DNA of 64,000 nt from Novosphingobium profundi (lineage in GTDB: Bacteria; Pseudomonadota; Alphaproteobacteria; Sphingomonadales; Sphingomonadaceae), in the NCBI RefSeq assembly GCF_020524485.1, contig NZ_JAIVLF010000001.1, positions 1,364,001 through 1,428,000 of the forward strand. The letters run 5' to 3'. Numbering within the stretch: position 1 is the stretch's first letter; each line of letters opens with the position of its first letter. The notes beneath the pieces were generated by a model, which saw only the letters and a program-made list of their open reading frames with translations, had not been told where the DNA came from and did no database searches. Positions 36,354-45,508 of this stretch are shown here, piece by piece. A program made the position numbers and the translations under genes.

Positions 36354-37784
36354 ATGATTTCGGAAAGCGACTACGCGATGCTGATTGGCGGGGCGCGCGC
36401 TGGATCGGCGGACGGCACCTGCGCAGTCGTGAACCCGGCGACCGGCGAGGCCATCGCCCACGTTCCCGATTGCAGCCAGGCGCAGCTCGACGAAGCCGTC
36501 GCGGCGGCGCGGGCCGCCTTTCCTGCATGGTCCGCGCTTTTGCCCGAGGATCGTCGCGTCAAGCTGCTAGCCTTCGCCGAGGCCATCCTGGCGCAGGAGG
36601 CCCCTCTGGCGCGCCTCCTCACGCAAGAGCAGGGCAAGCCCCTGCACGAGGCCGAGCGGGAGGTCATGGGCTGCGCGGGCTGGCTCAAGGGGGTCTGCGC
36701 GCTCGACCTGCCCGACGAGGTGAACGAGGACAGCGAGACCCGTCTCAGCGTCACCAGGCGCGTGCCGCTGGGCGTGGTGGGGGCCATCGTGCCCTGGAAT
36801 TTTCCGCTTCTTCTGGCGATGTTCAAGATTGGCCCGGCGCTCGTGACGGGCAACACGATGGTGCTCAAGCCTTCGCCGTTCACGCCGCTCACAACCTTGC
36901 GCATCGCTGAACTGTCGCGCGGCATCCTGCCCGATGGCGTGCTCAACGTGGTGTGCGGCGAAGATCGACTGGGCCCGCTCATCACCGCGCATCCGGGCAT
37001 CGACAAGATCAGCTTCACCGGCTCGACCGCCACGGGGCGCCGGGTGATGGCCGCCTCGGCCGACACGCTCAAGCGCGTCACGCTCGAGTTGGGCGGAAAC
37101 GATGCCGCGATCGTGCTGCCCGACGCCGACGTCGAGCGGATCGCGCCCGAATTGTTCTGGGCCGCCTTTCGCAACAACGGGCAGATCTGCATCGCGACCA
37201 AGCGCCTCTACGTTCATCGCAGTGTCTACCCCCGTCTCAAGGAGGCGCTTGTCGCCTACGCGAAGACCGTGCGGCTGGGCGATGGCACCGAGCAAGGCGT
37301 CGGCCTTGGTCCGCTCAACAACAAGCCCCAGTTTGACCGGGTGCGCGAGCTTATCGAAGACAGCCGTGCGCAAGGCTACGACGTCCTGTTCGAAGCGGCA
37401 GGGGATGTGCCCGACAAGGGGTATTTCGTGCCGGTGACCATCATCGACAATCCGCCCGAGACCGCGCGTATCGTGCAGGAGGAGCAGTTCGGCCCGGTCC
37501 TGCCGCTCCTGGTCTACGACGACATCGAGGACGCGGTGGCCCGCGCGAACGCCAGCGAATATGGCCTTGGTTGCTCGATCTGGGGCTCCGATGAGTGCGC
37601 TGCGGCCGGGATCGCCGCGCGTATCCAGAGCGGCACGGTGTGGATCAACGAGACGCAGCACCTTTCGCCTCTGGCCTCGTTCGGTGGATGGAAGCAGTCG
37701 GGTCTGGGCACCGAAGGGGGGCGCGAAGGGCTGGTGGAATACACCGTGCCGCGCACCATCGTTCTGAAGCGCGCGGAGGCGTGA
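36354..37784 (+). CDS. NAD(P)-dependent aldehyde dehydrogenase
   Basis: A 476-residue ALDH. The general base Glu is in VTLELGGNDA, the nucleophile Cys in NNGQICIATKR, and the NAD-site segments PWNFPLLLAMFKIGPALVTGNTMVLKPS and FTGSTATGRRV are intact. It oxidises an aldehyde to a carboxylic acid. ATG 36354 follows GGGCGAGG. The gene starts a + strand run with the tannase-family lipoprotein (6 bp gap) and CoA ligase, so the acid made could be activated to its CoA ester. Confidence 0.93.
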   Translation: MISESDYAMLIGGARAGSADGTCAVVNPATGEAIAHVPDCSQAQLDEAVAAARAAFPAWSALLPEDRRVKLLAFAEAILAQEAPLARLLTQEQGKPLHEAEREVMGCAGWLKGVCALDLPDEVNEDSETRLSVTRRVPLGVVGAIVPWNFPLLLAMFKIGPALVTGNTMVLKPSPFTPLTTLRIAELSRGILPDGVLNVVCGEDRLGPLITAHPGIDKISFTGSTATGRRVMAASADTLKRVTLELGGNDAAIVLPDADVERIAPELFWAAFRNNGQICIATKRLYVHRSVYPRLKEALVAYAKTVRLGDGTEQGVGLGPLNNKPQFDRVRELIEDSRAQGYDVLFEAAGDVPDKGYFVPVTIIDNPPETARIVQEEQFGPVLPLLVYDDIEDAVARANASEYGLGCSIWGSDECAAAGIAARIQSGTVWINETQHLSPLASFGGWKQSGLGTEGGREGLVEYTVPRTIVLKRAEA

Positions 37785-37789
37785 GGCTG

Positions 37790-39478
37790 ATGGTGCAGGG
37801 TACTTTCGCGGGAACCGACAGCGCCGGGTCTGGTCTTTCAGGGGCGCGGTTTTTCCCGGCCTTGCTCGCTGCCGGGCTCCTGGCCGGCTGCGCTGGTGCG
37901 GGGAGCGGGACGACAGCGTCCACCGCAGCCGTCGAGCCCGGCGCCGGGCAAAGCGCGTTTGGGGCAGCGGACTGTACGGGCCTTGCCAGCCACGCGCCCG
38001 GTCCGGACGCCATAACGCTGCCCTCGCGCGGGGTTCGCATCGAGGAGGCACGCCGGGTCACCGATGGCGCGCGGGCCTTCTGCGAGGTTACCGGCGCGAT
38101 CGTGTCGATGGACGAGGGTGACCCGCCCGTGCGCGTTCGGATCAATCTTCCCGATGGCTGGAACGGCAAGGCCGTACAGTTCGGCGGCGGCGGCTTCGAC
38201 GGTAAACTGGTTACCGCACAGGGCGCCATCGCCAACGGTCCGGAAGACGCCGCGCCACTCGCGGCAGGCTACGTCACCTTTGGCAGCGATGGTGGCCATA
38301 CCGGCGCCTCGCCGTTCGACGGCAGTTTCGGGATGAACGAGACGGCGATGCAAAACTACCTCGGCGCGAGCGTCAAGCGCGCGCGCGATGCCGCGTTTGC
38401 CATCGCTTCGCACTACTATGGCGCGGCGCCGGGGCGCACCTATTTCGTCGGCGGTTCCAAGGGCGGGCACGAAGCGCTGGTCGCCGCGCAGCGCTACGGG
38501 GAGGACTACGATGGTATCGTGGCCTACTATCCCGCGCAGTTGCTAACGCCGGTATGGCACCGGCTCTGGCAGGCGGCCTATGCACAACCCGGTCGCGCGC
38601 TCGACAGTGCCCAGCAGGCTTTGCTCAAGAGCGCGGTCCTGCGCGCGTGCGATGGTCTCGATGGCCTCGAGGACGGGATCGTGGGGAACACGAAGGCCTG
38701 CGAGACGGCCTTCGACGTGACCACGCTTTTGTGCCCGGAAACCGAGGACGCCAGCGCGCAGTGCCTTTCGCAAGGCCAGATCGATGCCCTTCGCGTCGCC
38801 GCGCATCCGGTGCAGTTCGATTTTCCATTCGCACAGGGCATCGAGCGGATGGGGCCGTTTCCCGTTTTCGAAGGCGGCGATCTTGGCGGCTTCTACATGG
38901 ATGAAACCGGGAGCGACGGCACGAAGACGGCGTATTACGGTTTCAATTCGGGCGTCATCAAATACTTCATCACCCGCGACCCGGAAGCGCGCGTCGAAGA
39001 TTTCGACGAAACCCGCTGGCAGGACCGGATCCAGACCCTTTCCGCGATCTGGGATGCCAAGGACCCCGATCTCGACAGCTTCCGCGGTGCGGCGGGCACG
39101 GGTGAGGGCCATGGCCGCAGCGGCAAACTCATCCTGATCCAGGGTTCGACCGACATGGCCGTGCCGCCCGCAGAGACGAACGCCTACTTTCGCAGTCTGG
39201 AAGAGCGCTACGCCGGCGGGCTGGAACACTTCGCCCGCTACTATCTCGTGCCCGGCTTCGGCCACGGACATGGCGCCTTCACGCTCAAGTGGGATGCGCT
39301 GGGTGCACTCGACCGGTGGGTCGAGCAGGGCATCGCCCCGCAGCGGCCAATCGGCATCGACGGCGCGGACGAAACCGGCCCGCGCAGCCGCCCCTTGTGC
39401 CGCTTTCCCGCTTACCCGCGCTATCGCGGCACGGGGGCGCCGGATGCGGCGGCAAGCTTCGAATGCGCGCGTCCTTGA
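37790..39478 (+). CDS. Tannase/feruloyl-esterase family lipoprotein, cysteine-less active site
   Basis: A 562-residue tannase-family hydrolase. The N-terminus FFPALLAAGLLAGCAGAG is a lipoprotein signal with lipobox LAGC, so it is probably membrane-anchored facing the periplasm or surface. The triad is Ser223 (VGGSKGG), Asp455 (GSTDM) and His492 (GFGHGHG). The family's CS-D-HC pair of cysteines next to Ser and His is missing: Gly222 and Gly493 occupy those places. The family cleaves aromatic acid esters (feruloyl, galloyl, MHET). ATG 37790 is 6 bp after the ALDH stop. Confidence 0.87.
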   Translation: MVQGTFAGTDSAGSGLSGARFFPALLAAGLLAGCAGAGSGTTASTAAVEPGAGQSAFGAADCTGLASHAPGPDAITLPSRGVRIEEARRVTDGARAFCEVTGAIVSMDEGDPPVRVRINLPDGWNGKAVQFGGGGFDGKLVTAQGAIANGPEDAAPLAAGYVTFGSDGGHTGASPFDGSFGMNETAMQNYLGASVKRARDAAFAIASHYYGAAPGRTYFVGGSKGGHEALVAAQRYGEDYDGIVAYYPAQLLTPVWHRLWQAAYAQPGRALDSAQQALLKSAVLRACDGLDGLEDGIVGNTKACETAFDVTTLLCPETEDASAQCLSQGQIDALRVAAHPVQFDFPFAQGIERMGPFPVFEGGDLGGFYMDETGSDGTKTAYYGFNSGVIKYFITRDPEARVEDFDETRWQDRIQTLSAIWDAKDPDLDSFRGAAGTGEGHGRSGKLILIQGSTDMAVPPAETNAYFRSLEERYAGGLEHFARYYLVPGFGHGHGAFTLKWDALGALDRWVEQGIAPQRPIGIDGADETGPRSRPLCRFPAYPRYRGTGAPDAAASFECARP

Positions 39479-39520
39479 TCGAGAGCGAGCGAGCAGACCG
39501 GGCCGAGACCGGCCCTACCG

Positions 39521-39544
39521 GGAGACCCGCAAGAAGCGGGCTCC
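39521..39544 (+). other. Imperfect hairpin before the CoA ligase
   Basis: GGAGACCCGC (39521-39530) pairs with GCGGGCTCC (39536-39544) around AAGAA with one mismatch. It is 24 nt before the CoA-ligase start, in a 90-bp gap, and may affect translation or be a common GC-rich intergenic motif. Confidence 0.35.
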
Positions 39545-39568
39545 ACACCGATTGGGAGAGCCAGGACA

Positions 39569-41155
39569 ATGACGTCATTTGATATTTCCGACACCGTTCT
39601 TCCCGAAGTCTGGGCGAGCCACGCGCGCAACCGTCCGGCGTCCCGCGCGCTGGTCTGCGCCGGAGAGACGGTCACCTGGGGCGATTTCAACGCCCGGATG
39701 AACCGTCTGGCCAATGCCCTTCATGCCCACGGCGTGGTCAAGGGCGAGCGGGTCGCGGTCCTTGCCTCCTCGTCCATCGCGGCGTGCGTGGCGATGTTCG
39801 GTACGGTGAAGTCCGGCGCGGCGATGGTCCCCATTTCTTCGATGCTGGCGGCCGATCAGGTCGCGACGATCCTCAACGACAGCGGCGCGACCCACATCCT
39901 GTGCACCGCAGACCTGCGCCCTCTGGTCGATGCCGTGCGGGCACAGGTCACGACGATCGTGCCGGGCGGGTTCGTCGGTCTCGATTTCGAGGATGCCCAG
40001 GGCCACTGGTGCAGCCTGGCGGCCTTCAGCGAGGGCGTTGGCGATGCCGAGCCGCCGGTCGTTCTTGCCGCGCACGACGTGTTTTCGATCATGTACAGTT
40101 CGGGCACGACCGGCGCGCCCAAGGGGGTTGTCCACCTGCATGGCGCGCGCACGTACTTCGCGCTGTCCAACGGCTTTGAAATGGGTTTCGCTCCGGACGC
40201 GCAGGGGTTGGTGACGACGGCGCTCTATACGGCGGGAACCTGGCTCGTCGTCATGCCTACGCTGTTCGTGGGCGGCACGCTGCACATCCACCCGCGCTAC
40301 GAACCGCAAGGCTACGTCGATGCCCTCGAGGGTGAAGGCATCACCCATACCTTCGCAGTGCCCAGCCAGCTTCGTGGTCTGCTGGACGAAGGGCGGCTGG
40401 AAGGGCGCACCTTCCCCGATCTGCGCGTGATGCTGTCCGCCGGCTCGCCGCTGCGTCCGGAGGAGAAGAAGCGTCTCATCGCCCTGATCGGCCGTCGTTT
40501 CTACGAGCTTTACGGCTTTACCGAGGGCGGTTCGACCTTGCTGCGTCCCGAGGATCAGGCGAGCAAGCCCACGTCGGTCGGCAAGCCGCTCATGGGGCAG
40601 GAACTGGTCATCCTCGACGACGAACGCGTGTGTGGTCCGGGGGAGCCGGGTGAAATTGTGACGCGGGGGCCTGGGTTATTGCGCGAGTACGCGGGGCGCG
40701 AGGACGCCACGCGCGACGCGATCTGGCGCGACGGGGCGGGCCGCAGTTTCGTGCGCTCGGGCGATGTCGGGCAGGTTGACGAGGACGGCTTTCTCTACAT
40801 CCTCGACCGCAAGAAGGACATGATCATCTCGGGCGGGCTGAACATCTACCCGGCCGATCTCGAGGGCGTGCTGTGCGGCCATCCCGCCGTCGCCGACGTT
40901 TGCGTCATCGGGGTTGCCCATCCCAAATGGGACGAGACGCCGCTGGGGCTCGTCGTGCTCCATGAGGGGGAAGCGATCGCGGCCGAGGACCTGCGTGTCT
41001 GGGCCAACGCCCGGCTTGGCAAGCATCAGCGCCTTGCCCGCCTCGTGCTGCGAACGGACCTGCCGCGCAACGCGCTGGGCAAGGTGCTCAAGCGCGAACT
41101 TCGCATCGAATACGCCGACGTGCTTGCGGACCCCGTTCCCGGCGCATCCTGCTGA
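39569..41155 (+). CDS. AMP-forming acyl-CoA synthetase
   Basis: A 528-residue ANL-superfamily ligase. The P-loop-like motif is MYSSGTTGAPKGV, the A5-type motif YGFTEGGS, the hinge VRSGDVGQVDEDGFLYILDRKKDMIISGG, and the C-terminal catalytic Lys is in LPRNALGKVLKREL. It activates a carboxylic acid to its CoA thioester using ATP. Neighbours (esterases, ADH, ALDH upstream; thiolase and FadJ-type enzyme downstream) suggest the acid comes from ester hydrolysis or aldehyde oxidation. Confidence 0.94.
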   Translation: MTSFDISDTVLPEVWASHARNRPASRALVCAGETVTWGDFNARMNRLANALHAHGVVKGERVAVLASSSIAACVAMFGTVKSGAAMVPISSMLAADQVATILNDSGATHILCTADLRPLVDAVRAQVTTIVPGGFVGLDFEDAQGHWCSLAAFSEGVGDAEPPVVLAAHDVFSIMYSSGTTGAPKGVVHLHGARTYFALSNGFEMGFAPDAQGLVTTALYTAGTWLVVMPTLFVGGTLHIHPRYEPQGYVDALEGEGITHTFAVPSQLRGLLDEGRLEGRTFPDLRVMLSAGSPLRPEEKKRLIALIGRRFYELYGFTEGGSTLLRPEDQASKPTSVGKPLMGQELVILDDERVCGPGEPGEIVTRGPGLLREYAGREDATRDAIWRDGAGRSFVRSGDVGQVDEDGFLYILDRKKDMIISGGLNIYPADLEGVLCGHPAVADVCVIGVAHPKWDETPLGLVVLHEGEAIAAEDLRVWANARLGKHQRLARLVLRTDLPRNALGKVLKRELRIEYADVLADPVPGASC

Positions 41156-41176
41156 CTTTAATCGAGGACATTTTTC

Positions 41177-42385
41177 ATGGCTGAGGCCTTCATCTACGAT
41201 CACCTGCGCACGCCGCGCGGCAAGGGCCGCCCGGGCGGCGGCTTGAACGAGATTACGCCGATAGAGCTTGCGCGCCAGGTCCTCGAAGGGCTGCAATCGC
41301 GCAGCGACCTCGACACCGCGCTGGTCGAGGACGTGATCATGGGCATCGTCACGCCCGTAGGCGAACAGGGCTGCGACATGCCCCGCATCGCCGCGCTCAT
41401 GGCCGGCTACGATGAGCAGGTCACCGGCATTCAGGTCAATCGCTTCTGCGCCTCCGCGCTGGAATCGGTGAACCTCGCCGCGGCCAAGGTCATTGCCGGA
41501 GACGGGATGGCCATGGTCGCAGGCGGCGTTGAATCGATGAGCCGGGTGCCGATTTTCGGTGACGGCGGTGCCTGCTACAGCGATCCGAACGCGAACTGGG
41601 GCAGTTGGTACATTCCCCAGGGCATCGGCGCCGACACCATCGCGACGATGGAAGGCTACGACCGGGAAACGGTCGACGCCTATGCCGTCGAAAGCCAGGC
41701 GCGCGCGGCCCATGCGTGGCAAAACGGCTGGTTTGACCGTTCGATTATGCCCGTGCGCGACGTGCTGGGCGATGTCGTGCTGGCGCGTGACGAGCATGTG
41801 CGCGCGGGCACCACGCTTGCCGACCTTGCCAAGCTGTCGCCCGTGTTTGCCGGGATGGGCAAACGCGACGGCCTCGATGCCATCATGCTGCAACGCTATC
41901 CCGAGATCGAAACCATTGCCCACGTCCACACCGCCGGCAATTCGAGCGGCATTGTGGACGGGGCCGCGGCGGTCCTCGTCGGTAACGCCGACTTCGGCGC
42001 CGCCAGCGGCCTGAAGCCGCGCGCGCGTATCCGCTCATTCGCCACCATCGGCACCGAGCCTGCGATCATGCTGACAGGCCCCGGCCCGGTGTCGCGCAAG
42101 GCGTTGGCGCGGGCGGGGATGGATGTCTCGGACATCGACCTGTTCGAGGTCAACGAAGCCTTCGCGAGCGTGGTCCTTCGCTACATGCGCGAAATGGGCA
42201 TCGAGCACGACCGGGTGAACGTTGCCGGGGGCGCCATCGCGATGGGGCACCCGCTGGGCGCCACCGGTGCGATGATCCTGGGCACCGTCATCGACGAACT
42301 GGAACGCCGCGATCTCAATACCGCCCTTGTCACGCTGTGCGCAGCGGCCGGAATGGCCATCGCCACCATCGTCGAACGGGTCTGA
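41177..42385 (+). CDS. Acetyl-CoA acetyltransferase (thiolase)
   Basis: A 402-residue degradative thiolase. The nucleophile Cys is in [17 protein letters not shown], the His in [17 protein letters not shown], and the second Cys in [11 protein letters not shown] (usually CGGGGMG). It cleaves 3-oxoacyl-CoA to acetyl-CoA and a shortened acyl-CoA. It follows the ligase by 21 bp and precedes the bifunctional enzyme by 16 bp, a FadBA-like pairing. Confidence 0.95.
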   Translation: MAEAFIYDHLRTPRGKGRPGGGLNEITPIELARQVLEGLQSRSDLDTALVEDVIMGIVTPVGEQGCDMPRIAALMAGYDEQVTGIQVNRFCASALESVNLAAAKVIAGDGMAMVAGGVESMSRVPIFGDGGACYSDPNANWGSWYIPQGIGADTIATMEGYDRETVDAYAVESQARAAHAWQNGWFDRSIMPVRDVLGDVVLARDEHVRAGTTLADLAKLSPVFAGMGKRDGLDAIMLQRYPEIETIAHVHTAGNSSGIVDGAAAVLVGNADFGAASGLKPRARIRSFATIGTEPAIMLTGPGPVSRKALARAGMDVSDIDLFEVNEAFASVVLRYMREMGIEHDRVNVAGGAIAMGHPLGATGAMILGTVIDELERRDLNTALVTLCAAAGMAIATIVERV

Positions 42386-42401
42386 AAGGAAGTTTGAAAC
42401 C

Positions 42402-44573
42402 ATGACCACGATCCACACCTCCCTCGACGAGGCGGGCATCGCGCTCTGGCAGGTCGATGTCCCGGGCCACGCCTTCAACGTGCTGACACCGGAGTTCTTC
42501 GAGGACCTTGAAAAGGCCATCGACGAAGCCGCCGCGAACGAGGCCGTGCGCGGCGTGATCCTGACCTCGGGCAAACCGTCGGGCTTCATGGCAGGCGCCG
42601 ATGTCGAGGAAATTCTCGACATGCAGGCCGGAGGCCTCACGCCGACGCAAGGCGCGGCCTGGGCCATGGCCAACGGCGGCGTGCTGCGTAAACTGGAGAC
42701 CTGCGGCAAGCCGGTCGTCGCGGCGATCAACGGGCTGGCGCTGGGCGGTGGTCTCGAACTGGCGCTGGCGTGCCATCGGCGCGTCCTGCTGTCGCGGCGC
42801 GACATCGCGGTCGGCCTGCCCGAAGTGACGCTGGGCCTCCTGCCCGGAGCGGGCGGCACACAGCGTCTTGCGCGCATGCTGGGCATAGAAAAAGCGCTGC
42901 CGCTGCTTCTCAAGGGGACGCGCCTCGACCCGGAGAAAGCCCATGCGGCCGGGATCGTCGAAGACCTCGCGGACACCGAGGAAGCGCTGCTCTCCCGCGC
43001 GCGCGAATGGCTGCTTGCCGGGCCGTCGGCCGCGCAGCCCTGGGATGTGAAGGGGTACCGTATTCCCGGTGGCGCCGGTCCGCTGGCGCCGCATGCCGCG
43101 CGCAGTTTTCAGGCGGGCGCGAGCCAGTTGCGCGCGCGGCAGGGGCGCTATCCGGCGCCCGTCGCCATCCTGTCCGCCGTCTACGAAGGCACGCAGGTCG
43201 CCATGGACGTCGGCCTCAAAATTGAGGCCAAGTATTTCGGCAGGCTCATCGGCGGGAAGGTTTCGGGCAACCTCGTCCGGGCCTTCCTGCGCCAGAACCG
43301 CGCGCGCAAGCGCGATCTGGCCGCGCCGGGCTATGCGCCGATGGCCGTGGGCAAGCTCGGCGTGATCGGCGCGGGCATGATGGGCGCGGGCATCGCCAAC
43401 GTCGCGGCGGGCGCCGGGATCAAGGTCGTCCTGCTCGACACCAGCGCCGAGGCGGCGCAGCGCGCGCAGGACCGTGCGGCCAAACAGCGCCAGAAGGAGG
43501 TCGAACGCGGCAGCCGCAGCGAGGCGTCCGCGCGCGAAATCGTCGATCGGATCACGCCCACCGCCGAGGCGGGCGACCTTGGGGGCTGCGACCTCGTGAT
43601 CGAAGCGGTCTTCGAGGACCGCGACATCAAGGGGGCGGTCTACAAGGACGCTCTGGCCGGGCTGGCCGAAGGCGGCGTTCTTGCCTCGAACACCTCGACG
43701 CTTTCGATCAGCAGTCTCGCGCAAGGCTTGCCCGATCCTGCGCGTTTCATCGGCATGCACTTCTTTTCGCCGGTGGAGCGCATGCCGCTGGTCGAAATCA
43801 TCGCCGGGCGCGAGACGTCCACGGCGACGATGGCGGATGCCTTCGCGCTCGCGGGCCGCCTGCGCAAGACGCCGATCCTCGTCCACGACAGCCCCGGCTT
43901 CTACACCAGCCGTGTCTTCTGCACGTACATCGACGAGGCCATGGCGATGCTGCGCGAAGGCGTTTCGCCCGCGCTCATCGAAAACGCCGCGCGCGAAGCA
44001 GGCTTTCCCGCGCCGCCGCTGGCCGTGACCGACGAAGTCTCCCTCGATCTGCAAAAGCGCGTCATCGAGCAGGCCAAGCGCGATGGTCTCGATGCCCGGT
44101 TCCTGCGCGCCCATGCCGAACCGGTTGTCGAGGCGATGAACGGGCGGGGTCGGCTCGGCCGCAAGACGGGCGGCGGCTTCTACACTTTCACCGACGAGGG
44201 CAAGCACCTGTGGGAGGGGCTCGCCGAGATGTTCCCGCAGGCCAAAGTGCAGCCTTCTGCGGATGATGTCGCCAAGCGTCTCTTGTACATTCAGGCGCTT
44301 GAAAGCGCGCGATGCCTGGCCGAAGGGGTGATCGACGACGAAGCCAGCGCGGATCTGGGTTCGGTCCTTGGGATCGGCTATCCGGCCTGGACGGGGGGCG
44401 CTCTCTCGCTCATCTCGACCGTGGGCATCGATGCGTTCGTGGCCGATTGCCAGCGCTTTGCGCAGGAGGCCGGCCCCCGGTTCTCCCCCGATCCCGAGGC
44501 GATCGAGGCGGTGCGGGCCGAAGCCGCGCGCGTGCGCAAGGCGCGCGCCTCCAAGGCGAGCGAAACGGCATGA
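42402..44573 (+). CDS. Bifunctional enoyl-CoA hydratase / 3-hydroxyacyl-CoA dehydrogenase (FadB/FadJ type)
   Basis: A 723-residue multifunctional beta-oxidation enzyme. The N-terminal crotonase domain (about 1-190) has [12 protein letters not shown] and [14 protein letters not shown] and ends in [18 protein letters not shown]. The NAD domain begins near residue 310 with [20 protein letters not shown], and the C-terminal domains include [16 protein letters not shown]. It hydrates enoyl-CoA and oxidises the hydroxyacyl-CoA for the thiolase upstream. ATG 42402 follows AAAGGAAG. Its stop overlaps the next SDR start (ATGA). Confidence 0.95.
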   Translation: MTTIHTSLDEAGIALWQVDVPGHAFNVLTPEFFEDLEKAIDEAAANEAVRGVILTSGKPSGFMAGADVEEILDMQAGGLTPTQGAAWAMANGGVLRKLETCGKPVVAAINGLALGGGLELALACHRRVLLSRRDIAVGLPEVTLGLLPGAGGTQRLARMLGIEKALPLLLKGTRLDPEKAHAAGIVEDLADTEEALLSRAREWLLAGPSAAQPWDVKGYRIPGGAGPLAPHAARSFQAGASQLRARQGRYPAPVAILSAVYEGTQVAMDVGLKIEAKYFGRLIGGKVSGNLVRAFLRQNRARKRDLAAPGYAPMAVGKLGVIGAGMMGAGIANVAAGAGIKVVLLDTSAEAAQRAQDRAAKQRQKEVERGSRSEASAREIVDRITPTAEAGDLGGCDLVIEAVFEDRDIKGAVYKDALAGLAEGGVLASNTSTLSISSLAQGLPDPARFIGMHFFSPVERMPLVEIIAGRETSTATMADAFALAGRLRKTPILVHDSPGFYTSRVFCTYIDEAMAMLREGVSPALIENAAREAGFPAPPLAVTDEVSLDLQKRVIEQAKRDGLDARFLRAHAEPVVEAMNGRGRLGRKTGGGFYTFTDEGKHLWEGLAEMFPQAKVQPSADDVAKRLLYIQALESARCLAEGVIDDEASADLGSVLGIGYPAWTGGALSLISTVGIDAFVADCQRFAQEAGPRFSPDPEAIEAVRAEAARVRKARASKASETA

Positions 44574-45322
44574 GCGATCGGTTCTCTCTTGCGGGCAAGC
44601 GCGTGCTGGTGACCGGTGCCTCCTCCGGGCTGGGGCGGCATTTTGCCGGGGTCCTTGCCCGCGCCGGGGCGCACGTGGTCGTCGGGGCGCGGCGGGCCGA
44701 GGCGCTCGACGCGTTGGTCGATGAACTGCACGAGGCAGGCCATTCGGCTTCGCGCGTGGTGCTCGACGTGTGCGATGAGGCTTCGGTCACCGCCGCGTTC
44801 GAAGGCGAGGCGTTCGACATCGTGATCAACAACGCAGGCGTGACCATCACCCGCGCCGCGATGGACACCGCGCTGGAAGACTGGAACCGGGTTCTCTCGA
44901 CCGATCTCACCGGCGTCTTCCTCGTGGCGCGCAGCGCGGCGCAGGGGATGCGCGCGTTCGGACGCGGTGGGGCGATCGTCAACATCGCCTCCATCCTCGG
45001 CCACCGTGTGGCGGGCGGGCTGTCCGCCTATGCCACGGCCAAGGCGGGAGTCGTGCAACTCACTCGCAGCCTCGCGCTCGAATGGGCGCGCCACGGCATC
45101 CGCGTGAACGCGCTGTGTCCGGGCTACATCGAGACAGACCTCAACGCGGATTTCTTCGCGAGCGAAGCAGGGGAGGCGCTGATCCGGCGCGTGCCGCAGC
45201 GACGTCTGGGCCGCGCGGAGGAGCTGGACGGCCCCCTGTTGCTGCTGGCGTCGCAAGCAGGCTCGTTCATGACGGGCGCGGATATCTGCGTCGATGGGGG
45301 GCACCTCGTCTCCACTCTGTGA
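44570..45322 (+). CDS. Short-chain dehydrogenase/reductase (beta-oxidation operon)
   Basis: A 250-residue classical [11 protein letters not shown] near residues 14-21, NNAG near 86, Ser in NIASILG, and the catalytic YATAK. The C-terminal FMTGADICVDGGHL is FabG-like. It overlaps the FadJ-type gene by 4 bp, so it is tightly coupled. It may oxidise a hydroxyacyl-CoA that the FadJ-type dehydrogenase does not accept, or reduce a keto intermediate; this is inferred. Confidence 0.92.
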   Translation: MSDRFSLAGKRVLVTGASSGLGRHFAGVLARAGAHVVVGARRAEALDALVDELHEAGHSASRVVLDVCDEASVTAAFEGEAFDIVINNAGVTITRAAMDTALEDWNRVLSTDLTGVFLVARSAAQGMRAFGRGGAIVNIASILGHRVAGGLSAYATAKAGVVQLTRSLALEWARHGIRVNALCPGYIETDLNADFFASEAGEALIRRVPQRRLGRAEELDGPLLLLASQAGSFMTGADICVDGGHLVSTL

Positions 45323-45330
45323 ACCGTGCC

Positions 45331-45360
45331 TTGCCTTGCCTTGCCTTGCCTTGCCTTGCC
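45331..45360. repeat. Six tandem TTGCC pentanucleotides
   Basis: TTGCC is repeated six times without interruption, preceded by GTGCC and followed by two GCGCC units. It starts 9 bp after the SDR stop in the gap before the second tannase gene. Slippage could change its length, and spacing, between strains. Confidence 0.85.
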
Positions 45361-45426
45361 GCGCCGCGCCGTTGCGGCGGTTCAGCTGCCGTTCTGACGA
45401 TGAAAGAGGCCCGGAAATCGTGCTCG

Positions 45427-45445
45427 CCCCCCTTTTGGGAGGGGG
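45427..45445. repeat. G/C palindrome, copy 3 (upstream of tannase 2)
   Basis: CCCCCCTTTTGGGAGGGGG resembles the element at 29416 and lies 63 nt before the tannase start at 45509. A GGGGGGTGGGT stretch follows it, as in common sphingomonad intergenic repeats. Confidence 0.65.
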
Positions 45446-45508
45446 AACTCTCTCGGGGGGTGGGTCACAAGGTTTCCCAGCAATAAGCAGAACATCGGAG
45501 AGGGGCTT

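Noticed and set aside
42330..44207. Long - strand open frame opposite the FadJ-type gene
   Set aside because: Arg/Asp/Gly-rich low-complexity translation with no family features; an antisense shadow of a well-supported gene.
45331..45360. CRISPR-like repeat
   Set aside because: Uninterrupted pentanucleotide tract with no spacers; a simple sequence repeat.
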